A stretch of DNA of 64,000 bases, from assembly GCF_001280505.1 (NCBI RefSeq), contig NZ_LBIO01000042.1, forward strand, positions 331,433 through 395,432. Reading direction: 5' to 3'. Every line of letters begins with the position of its first letter. Position 1 is the first letter of the stretch. Positions 45,984 to 52,067 of the stretch are shown in pieces. Position numbers and translations under genes: made by a program. The DNA comes from Mangrovimonas sp. TPBH4 (GTDB taxonomy: Bacteria > Bacteroidota > Bacteroidia > Flavobacteriales > Flavobacteriaceae). A model generated the notes under the pieces. The model was not told the DNA's origin. It did no database searches and worked only from the letters and a program-made list of their open reading frames with translations.

Positions 45984-47951
45984 ATGAGCAACAACAACGA
46001 ATTTGGGAATATTGCATTCGATTTACCAAAGAACCAATCCAATGTTATCAAGGTGATTGGTGTTGGAGGTGGAGGAAGCAACGCCATTAACCACATGTTC
46101 CAGCAAGGAATTAAGGGCGTTGACTTTGTGATTTGTAATACAGACTCCCAGGCACTTCAAAATAGTGGTGTCCCAAACAAGATCCAATTAGGAGTAAATT
46201 TAACCGAAGGATTAGGAGCAGGTGCAAACCCAGAAGTTGGGGAGCAGGCTGCTTTGGAGAGTTTAGAAGATATCAAACGCATGTTGGATACCAATACAAA
46301 AATGGTATTCATTACTGCGGGAATGGGCGGAGGAACTGGTACTGGAGCAGCTCCTGTAATCGCCAAATTATCGAAAGAACTGGATGTTTTAACCGTGGGA
46401 ATTGTGACCATGCCTTTCCAATTTGAAGGAAAGACAAGAAACGAGCAAGCCCAAAGAGGAATTGAAAAACTGAGAAGTCATGTGGATTCCTTGATCGTTA
46501 TCAATAACAACAAACTGCGTGAGGTTTATGGTAACTTAGGGTTTAAGGCTGGATTCTCAAAGGCAGATGAGGTCTTGTCGACGGCATCCAGGGGTATAGC
46601 GGAAGTAATTACGCATCACTATACCCAAAACATCGATTTACGTGACGCCAAAACCGTATTGAGCAATAGTGGAACCGCCATAATGGGGTCTGCTTCTGCA
46701 TCCGGTAAAACGCGTGCACAGGAAGCTATTATGAAAGCTTTGGATTCGCCGTTGTTGAATGATAATAAAATTACTGGAGCCAAAAACGTATTGTTGCTTA
46801 TCGTTTCTGGATCTCAGGAAATTACTATTGACGAAATTGGAGAAATCAATGATCACATTCAAAACGAAGCTGGTCATGGTGCCAATATCATTATGGGGGT
46901 TGGTGAAGATGAATCACTTCAAGAATCCATCTCCGTAACCATCATTGCTACTGGATTTAACATTGATCAACAACACGAAATTTCCAATACGGAAATAAAA
47001 AAGGTAGTTCACGCCCTTGAAGATGACAAGGATGAAGTCAAGGTGAAAGAACAAGACCCGGCCATTATTACTCCAGATATTGTTTTGGAAAAAGAAGAGC
47101 CTAAAGCTCCAAAAATGGTGGTGCATACCTTGATGGATGAGGATGAGGAGGAAGAAGCGACTCCTGCTAATTCGCATTCTGAATTAATTCCAACAACCGA
47201 GTTTATCAAGAACATCAATGTATCTTATGAAGAGGTTTTGGACCACAAAACCATGAGTGAAGAAGATTTTATCATCACCCCGGTTCAAGAGGTAGAAGAA
47301 GAAAAGTCTGTTAGTAAGGGATACGAACAGGAAGAACAAATTTCATTGACCTTTGATTTGCCTTTAAGTACGCCTCCAAAACAGGAAGAAAAGCCTAAGC
47401 ATGGCATGGGGAATGAGCCTAAAATGTTGTTTAATCTTGATGATGAAATTAGAAACATCAGAGAGATCAAAAACATTAAGGTGAATGATCATATTGAAGT
47501 AGTTCCTGTAACGGAAGCCAATGAAAATGGTGAAAAGCGTTACGCTTTGGATGATTTTATGGATGAGGATTCATCTAGTAGCCAAGCTAAGTTGAAAAAA
47601 GAAACTAAAGTTGAAGAGGATATCATTTTTGAACGTAAAGTTGTAGAACCAGAACAACCTCAGAAACGCGAAGTAGAGGAATTGGACCCTATGAACAGTC
47701 CTATCTCAGATCTGCTTAAAGAACGCGCCGATGAGAGACGTCGTAAAATGAAGGACTTCAATTATAAGTTCAATACAGCAAAGATTGACGAAATTGAAAA
47801 AGAACCTGCTTACAAACGACAGGGTGTGAATTTGGCGGAGTCTCAGCACTCCTCCGAAACCAATGCTTCCAGAATGTCTGTTGGAACTGACGACAATGAT
47901 GACATTCAATTAAGGAGTAACAATTCATTTTTACACGACAACGTAGATTAA
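45984..47951 (+). CDS. ftsZ: Cell-division GTPase FtsZ, long C-terminal extension
   Basis: A 655-residue FtsZ. The GTPase core (about 15-330) has 'GGGGSNAINHM', the tubulin signature 'GMGGGTGTGAAPVIA' and the T7 loop with 'NIDLRDAKTVLSNSG'. About 325 residues of very acidic, low-complexity linker follow, then a conserved-looking end 'IQLRSNNSFLHDNVD', the likely binding peptide for FtsA or other partners. E. coli FtsZ is only 383 residues; long linkers are normal in Bacteroidota. Last gene of the dcw operon. Confidence 0.97.
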   Translation: MSNNNEFGNIAFDLPKNQSNVIKVIGVGGGGSNAINHMFQQGIKGVDFVICNTDSQALQNSGVPNKIQLGVNLTEGLGAGANPEVGEQAALESLEDIKRMLDTNTKMVFITAGMGGGTGTGAAPVIAKLSKELDVLTVGIVTMPFQFEGKTRNEQAQRGIEKLRSHVDSLIVINNNKLREVYGNLGFKAGFSKADEVLSTASRGIAEVITHHYTQNIDLRDAKTVLSNSGTAIMGSASASGKTRAQEAIMKALDSPLLNDNKITGAKNVLLLIVSGSQEITIDEIGEINDHIQNEAGHGANIIMGVGEDESLQESISVTIIATGFNIDQQHEISNTEIKKVVHALEDDKDEVKVKEQDPAIITPDIVLEKEEPKAPKMVVHTLMDEDEEEEATPANSHSELIPTTEFIKNINVSYEEVLDHKTMSEEDFIITPVQEVEEEKSVSKGYEQEEQISLTFDLPLSTPPKQEEKPKHGMGNEPKMLFNLDDEIRNIREIKNIKVNDHIEVVPVTEANENGEKRYALDDFMDEDSSSSQAKLKKETKVEEDIIFERKVVEPEQPQKREVEELDPMNSPISDLLKERADERRRKMKDFNYKFNTAKIDEIEKEPAYKRQGVNLAESQHSSETNASRMSVGTDDNDDIQLRSNNSFLHDNVD

Positions 47952-47985
47952 TAGCAAATTTAGTTTAGTGTTTCACACTTGTGTC

Positions 47986-48023
47986 AAACCCGGGAGGTAT
48001 TATGGTGGCTTTCCGGGTTTTTT
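47986..48023 (+). terminator. Terminator of the dcw operon
   Basis: AAACCCGG / CCGGGTTT stem with a loop of about 19 bases and a T-run, 34 bases after the ftsZ stop. Confidence 0.8.
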
Positions 48024-48084
48024 ATTTGGCTTTAAAATGGGGTTTTCCTGTTAAAATCTGTCGGTTTCAATCTTTATTTTTTAT

Positions 48085-48092
48085 TATCTTCG
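48085..48092 (+). promoter_or_regulatory. -7 promoter box of yqeY
   Basis: TATCTTCG, 7 of 8 to TAnnTTTG, 23 bases before the ATG. Confidence 0.45.
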
Positions 48093-48114
48093 CAGTTCAA
48101 TAAAACACCTTGAT

Positions 48115-48564
48115 ATGAGTTTACAGCAAGAAGTAATGGCTGCAATGAAAACAGCAATGAAAGCCAAGGATCAGACAGCTTTGGCCGCTTTAAGAGCAAT
48201 TAAATCTGAGATCTTATTGGCACAAACCGAATCAGGATCTGCAGATGGCCTTACGGAAGAACAGGAATTGAAAATTGTTTCTAAGCTTGTAAAGCAACGT
48301 AAGGATAGTGCTACTATTTTTAAGGAGCAAAATAGAGAGGATTTGGCCGAACCTGAATTAGCGCAAGCGGAAGTAATCAGTCAGTTTTTACCTGAGCAAT
48401 TGAGTGAGGAAGAAGTAGAAGCTGTAGTAGTTGCCGCCATCACGAAAGTTGGTGCAGAAGGAATGAAAGATATGGGGAAAGTAATGGGGGTAGTTAACCA
48501 AGAATTGGCAGGAAAGGCTGATGGTAAAACCATTGCTACCATTGTTAAGGCAAAATTATCCTAG
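48115..48564 (+). CDS. yqeY: GatB/YqeY-domain protein
   Basis: A 149-residue YqeY-type protein. It is helical, with 'MKAKDQTALAALRAIKSEILLAQTE', 'LVKQRKDSATIFKEQNREDLAEPELAQAEVISQFLPEQLSEEE' and a C-terminal 'DMGKVMGVVNQELAGKADGKTI' similar to the tail of the GatB amidotransferase subunit, which contacts tRNA. A direct function is not established; tRNA binding is suggested by the domain. A tRNA gene starts 14 bp after its stop codon. Confidence 0.92.
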   Translation: MSLQQEVMAAMKTAMKAKDQTALAALRAIKSEILLAQTESGSADGLTEEQELKIVSKLVKQRKDSATIFKEQNREDLAEPELAQAEVISQFLPEQLSEEEVEAVVVAAITKVGAEGMKDMGKVMGVVNQELAGKADGKTIATIVKAKLS

Positions 48565-48578
48565 ACATATAGAAATTT

Positions 48579-48652
48579 GGCTGCGTAGTTCAACTGGATA
48601 GAATATCAGATTTCGGCTCTGAGGGTTGGGGGTTCGAATCCCTCCGCGGTCA
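48579..48652 (+). tRNA. tRNA-Arg (UCG)
   Basis: Acceptor GGCTGCG pairs with CGCGGTC (two G-U pairs). The anticodon stem TCAGA/TCTGA encloses loop TTTCGGC, giving anticodon TCG (Arg, CGA codons). The T-arm is GGGGG-TTCGAAT-CCCTC. Discriminator A at 48652; the CCA end is not encoded. No promoter box lies between yqeY and the tRNA, so it is probably cut from the yqeY transcript. Confidence 0.93.
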
Positions 48653-48660
48653 CAAAGTAT

Positions 48661-48691
48661 GGTTCAACATTGTAAATGTTGGGCCTTTTTT
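48661..48691 (+). terminator. Terminator after tRNA-Arg
   Basis: GGTTCAACAT / ATGTTGGGCC stem with a short loop and a run of six T, 8 bases after the tRNA. Confidence 0.8.
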
Positions 48692-48788
48692 GTTTTAAAA
48701 TAAAAACGCTTCTTTGGTTAATTTTTTTACAATCTATCAAAGTATTTCGCGTTATTTGTGAGTCTAACCAATAAATCTTTAAAGTATT

Positions 48789-49613
48789 TTGGCAGGCGTA
48801 GATTCAACTATATTGGGAATTTTTTTAATCGGACTTCTTTTAATGCTTATTTATTTCGCTTTGCGAATGGTGGAGTTTAGATATGTCATTAAATATAGAC
48901 GTCCTTTGTATGTGCACTTTCCTTTTTGGCTGAAAACCTTGAATGCAGGACAGCAATCTATTCTCCGAAATCAATTCACCTTTTATAGAAAATTATCTCG
49001 CAGGCAGCAGCGTTTTTTTGAACATAGGGTGGCTTCTTTTATTTCTGATAAGGATTTTATTGGCAGGAGTGGAGTGGAGGTGTCTGAGGAGATGAGAGTG
49101 CTTATTTCTGCTACTGCAGTGATGCTTACCTTTGGTTTTAGGGATTTTTACATAGGTCTTATTGATAAAATTTTTATCTACCCTGAAGAATTTTATTCAA
49201 CTATAAATGAATCTTACCACAAAGGGGAATTCAATCCTAAATTGCAGGCGTTGGTGTTGTCTTGGAAAGACTTTGAAGCCGGTTATGAAATTGAGAATGA
49301 CAATTTGAATTTAGGTATTCACGAATTTGCCCATGCTATACATTTGAATAGTTACAAAGAAAAAGATGTGAGCTCCACACTGTTTTCCGATTCGTTTAGG
49401 GAATTGACCGAATTATTGTCCGGCGATGAGGCTCTAAGGAAGTCGTTGATAGAATCCGAATACTTTAGAAATTACGCCTATACCAACCAATTTGAATTTA
49501 TAGCGGTAATTATTGAAACATTTATTGAGACTCCCCAGGAATTTCAGACCTTATTTCCAGAAATTTATGCTAAAACCAAACAGATGCTCAATTTCCACTT
49601 TGCAGGCTACTAG
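48789..49613 (+). CDS. MtfA-like zinc peptidase, membrane-anchored
   Basis: A 274-residue protein with one N-terminal transmembrane helix (about 8-25) and an MtfA/peptidase M90-type domain. The gluzincin motif HEFAH is at 178-182, and a downstream Glu in 'FEFIAVIIETFIETPQEF' is the likely third ligand. E. coli MtfA is soluble and controls the Mlc regulator; the membrane helix here is different. TTG start at 48789 gives the full helix. Its stop codon overlaps that of the nucleotidyltransferase on the other strand (CTAG). Confidence 0.82.
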   Translation: MAGVDSTILGIFLIGLLLMLIYFALRMVEFRYVIKYRRPLYVHFPFWLKTLNAGQQSILRNQFTFYRKLSRRQQRFFEHRVASFISDKDFIGRSGVEVSEEMRVLISATAVMLTFGFRDFYIGLIDKIFIYPEEFYSTINESYHKGEFNPKLQALVLSWKDFEAGYEIENDNLNLGIHEFAHAIHLNSYKEKDVSSTLFSDSFRELTELLSGDEALRKSLIESEYFRNYAYTNQFEFIAVIIETFIETPQEFQTLFPEIYAKTKQMLNFHFAGY

Positions 49614-50650
49614 TTTTTCTTTCTGTTGAAAAATTTATTTTTAAGAATATGGCTTCTGTAACTCTTGTTGGTAGCAAAGGTGACCACTCTTTCTTTAGCG
49701 TTTATATAGGCGTATCTAAAATTATAATCCAACTTCCCATATCGTTGATGCTGTATGCTGTATAGATAATTCGATTGCTTGAATTTAAATTTGCGTTTTA
49801 AAGGTAAATGTTGGTATTCTTTAAAAAGGGTGGCGTTTAAAGTGATGTAACCGGCAGTTATTTTATTTGAAAGCAAAGATTCAAGAAGCTTTTCGTCTTT
49901 GTAAAGACCGAGAACAAGACTGTCGTAGCTGTTCTTCAAAGATATGCGGTTATAGAAGTAACCATGGTCATTAATCTGCCAGCTTAAGATATTGTGCAAA
50001 TTGAAGTAATAGTTGTTAGGAATAGAAATACCATTTACCAATTGCTTGGATTGAAGCATATGCTCTAAATTAATCAATTTTCTATGTTGAAATATTAGTA
50101 AACCAGTGTGTAGCTCTACTGCAGCCAACCTGTTTTCCGAAACTTGCCTAGGATAATGTCGGTAGTTTTTAACTTCGTAATTGAATTTGAATAATTTGTT
50201 GTAGCCTTCGTTTTTCAAAAGTTCAAAAGCCTTGTCAATTTGGTTGTCTTGAACTAAAATGTCAATGTCTCCAACCATTCGCTCGGATAAACTTTTGTAT
50301 AAACCACTAGCAAGCATTGCAGCTCCTTTTACGAAAACATGATTGATTTTATGTTTTGAGAAAAGCTGACTAATAAATACTACCTCCTTCAAAATTTGTT
50401 TGCTTCTATCTAGATTCAAGTTGTTGATTTCTTCTAGGTATGCAGCAAGTTCCTCTGGGAGTATATCCAATAATTGTTTTGTTTTTAATCTGTTGTAAAT
50501 AGCAGGTAGGAGTAAATGACTGCTTCCAACTTTTACAAAATTGTCCCAGTCCATCTCTGGGGAAGATAGGGCCTGTTGTAATTTTAAATCATCAGACTCA
50601 AAACTTAAGATTTCAGCAATCCTTAAAAATGTCGATTTTAGGGAAGGCAT
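49610..50650 (-). CDS. NTP_transf_5-family nucleotidyltransferase of the peptide cassette
   Basis: A 346-residue protein of the uncharacterised nucleotidyltransferase family. The core is 'HVFVKGAAMLASGLYKSLSERMVGDIDILV': Lys108-Gly109, Arg124 and the metal-binding pair Asp128/Asp130 of the polymerase-beta-like NTase fold. The N-terminal 90 residues are helical, and the C-terminal 100 are rich in Tyr, Lys and Asn. Family members recur next to HPr-kinase-like proteins in peptide-modification loci, for example around the lasso peptide paeninodin. It starts 31 bp after the HPr-kinase-like gene. It probably adds a nucleotide or phosphate group to the kinase's product; the exact reaction is unknown. 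Confidence 0.8.
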   Translation of the reverse strand: MPSLKSTFLRIAEILSFESDDLKLQQALSSPEMDWDNFVKVGSSHLLLPAIYNRLKTKQLLDILPEELAAYLEEINNLNLDRSKQILKEVVFISQLFSKHKINHVFVKGAAMLASGLYKSLSERMVGDIDILVQDNQIDKAFELLKNEGYNKLFKFNYEVKNYRHYPRQVSENRLAAVELHTGLLIFQHRKLINLEHMLQSKQLVNGISIPNNYYFNLHNILSWQINDHGYFYNRISLKNSYDSLVLGLYKDEKLLESLLSNKITAGYITLNATLFKEYQHLPLKRKFKFKQSNYLYSIQHQRYGKLDYNFRYAYINAKERVVTFATNKSYRSHILKNKFFNRKKN

Positions 50651-50681
50651 ATACTGTTATTATTGAATTGGTAATATACGA

Positions 50682-51815
50682 TTAATTCGAAAATAGCGAT
50701 TTGAATTTTGAAATAGCTTCTTCGTTATTGTTGTAGGTAAGTGAATAGAATTCTACGGTTTCCAGCCAATTTAAAAATAATTTTGCATGCTTGGGATTTG
50801 GTGAAATCCAGGACTCAGGAATGAGGGTTTCTAGAGCTTTGGCAGGATTTAATTCTGATAGCGAAGTGCTAGGTGTATTTTGGTCATATTTTACTAGGAC
50901 TATCTTATTGCAAGGGAAATCAAATTTTTTAGGGTTGGTGTTAGAAGGCGGGATATATTTCACGTACCCTTTGGTGTTATTGATGAAAACATCATCGTAG
51001 GAATCCAATTTTGGGAAATATGGTTTGAGCACCTCAAAAGCACCCTGTTTGATAGAAATAGCATTTGGGTTTCTGTAGACATGTAAATTGTCAGCTAGCA
51101 TAGCTGTTATGTCATCGGATATTAAATCCAGACCATGGGCCATCAAAAGAGCGCTTAAAGTACTTTTTCCATTCCCAGAGTCGCCTATTAACATTAAAGC
51201 CTCTTTTTCATTACCTAAGGTGGAGGCATGAAAGGTTCCCAGCCAATCTGATTCTTGTTTATTGTAAAGTTCACATAACAATAAAAAATTAAATTTTCCT
51301 TGAAGTTTATGGTAGTCCTTTTTTAGGAAGGCATACTGGAACTCTTGGTTTTTGTATAGAAGGATGTGTTCATCGTTTTCTAAGATGTTAAAAGAAAGTT
51401 GAAAATGAAACGAATTTTTCTCAAGAAGATAACTAAGGTTTGGATGTAAATAGGACTTCAGCAATTGTGAAGCGTAATTTACTTGTATTGGCTTTGTGAA
51501 GGTAGAGTATAAGTAAGAAATATTTGTTTCATATCCTTGGTCAAGATTCGAGTATTTTTGTTGAATATGTTGAGAATCTATTTTATTGGAATCGATTAGA
51601 AAACTTTCTATATCAAGGTAAAGCTCTTTCGAGTTGATTTTAGGATTATAAATGGATATGCTGTTTTCAAAATCATCAAAGGAGTTAGAGGTTAAAAATA
51701 ACTCTATATACTTATTGGTAGTTTCGTCTGCAATAACATAACGATTACTGTTAAAAAACCAAAGCACGATAGTTTTTCCTATCGTGCTTTTATATTTGGG
51801 ATGTATATACTTCAA
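50682..51815 (-). CDS. HPr-kinase-like protein with PqqD-like N-terminal domain
   Basis: A 377-residue protein. Residues 195-340 match the HprK kinase core: His196 in 'TFHAST', Walker A GDSGNGKST (211-219) and 'LDLISDD' with Asp234/Asp235, corresponding to the catalytic His and 'LVADD' of HprK. True HprK N-terminal domain, HPr and PTS genes are not seen here. Residues about 15-75 ('IVLWFFNSNRYVIADETTNK... SFDDF... ELYLDIESFL') look like a PqqD/RRE-type leader-peptide-binding wedge. Start is TTG at 51815, but a perfect -7 box overlaps it and a hairpin covers codons 9-19, so GTG at 51767 is an alternative. Inferred role: phosphorylating the small peptide encoded just upstream. Confidence 0.75.
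   Translation of the reverse strand: MKYIHPKYKSTIGKTIVLWFFNSNRYVIADETTNKYIELFLTSNSFDDFENSISIYNPKINSKELYLDIESFLIDSNKIDSQHIQQKYSNLDQGYETNISYLYSTFTKPIQVNYASQLLKSYLHPNLSYLLEKNSFHFQLSFNILENDEHILLYKNQEFQYAFLKKDYHKLQGKFNFLLLCELYNKQESDWLGTFHASTLGNEKEALMLIGDSGNGKSTLSALLMAHGLDLISDDITAMLADNLHVYRNPNAISIKQGAFEVLKPYFPKLDSYDDVFINNTKGYVKYIPPSNTNPKKFDFPCNKIVLVKYDQNTPSTSLSELNPAKALETLIPESWISPNPKHAKLFLNWLETVEFYSLTYNNNEEAISKFKSLFSN
51761..51790 (-). terminator. Perfect hairpin between peptide gene and kinase (attenuator-like)
   Basis: AAAGCACGATAG / CTATCGTGCTTT, a perfect 12-bp stem with a 6-base loop. On the minus strand it is followed by GGTTTTTTAA. It has the form of an intrinsic terminator but lies in the first codons of the kinase frame. 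Partial termination would give more peptide mRNA than enzyme mRNA. Confidence 0.7.
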
Positions 51816-51820
51816 ATTTA
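51813..51820 (-). promoter_or_regulatory. -7 box overlapping the TTG start of the kinase
   Basis: TAAATTTG on the minus strand, a perfect TAnnTTTG match. If active, transcription would start after the TTG codon, and a downstream GTG would have to be used. It may be chance in AT-rich DNA. Confidence 0.3.
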
Positions 51821-51842
51821 AATGAGTTTAAATTTTTATGAC

Positions 51843-52010
51843 CTACGGTATGGGCCAACCATCTCCACCAGTAGGGGGAGGAGATTGCGCCTGTGCTTTC
51901 GTTGGGTTCAGAATAAGAAATGTTCCCGCGGCAGTTATAGCGGCATATTTTCCCATGCGCTTAATGGCTTGCTTTCTTGAAATAGATTCTTGTGAGTTTT
52001 TCTTCTTCAT
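51843..52010 (-). CDS. 55-residue exported peptide, putative modification substrate
   Basis: An ATG-initiated short gene read directly from the sequence. Residues 1-10 are polar and basic. 'SRKQAIK' at 11-17 is a Tat-like motif (RK in place of RR) or a basic n-region. A hydrophobic segment spans about 22-34, then 'KAQAQ' at 38-42 offers an AxA cleavage site after Ala41. The remaining tail would be the 14-residue QSPPPTGGDGWPIP, with one Ser, one Thr, five Pro and no Cys. It lies 58 bp after the T9SS gene and 27 bp before the HPr-kinase-like gene, all on the minus strand. I infer a precursor peptide phosphorylated or nucleotidylated at Ser43 or Thr47. No known RiPP family recognised. Confidence 0.6.
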   Translation of the reverse strand: MKKKNSQESISRKQAIKRMGKYAAITAAGTFLILNPTKAQAQSPPPTGGDGWPIP

Positions 52011-52067
52011 GCCGTAAATATATAAAACATTTTTATTGTAATGGATATAAATGAAGGTTTAGCTATT

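Noticed and set aside
45820..47600. Acidic repeats in ftsA/ftsZ as tandem DNA repeats
   Set aside because: The repetition is in amino-acid composition only; no regular DNA unit could be traced.
50682..51815. True HPr kinase/phosphorylase of the PTS
   Set aside because: The HprK N-terminal domain is missing, no HPr or PTS gene is adjacent, and the protein has a different N-terminal region; only the kinase core is shared.
49610..52010. Lasso peptide cluster
   Set aside because: The kinase/NTase pair recalls some lasso loci, but no asparagine-synthetase-like cyclase, transglutaminase-like B2 protease or dedicated ABC exporter is present, and the peptide lacks the usual Gly1...Asp/Glu7-9 core.
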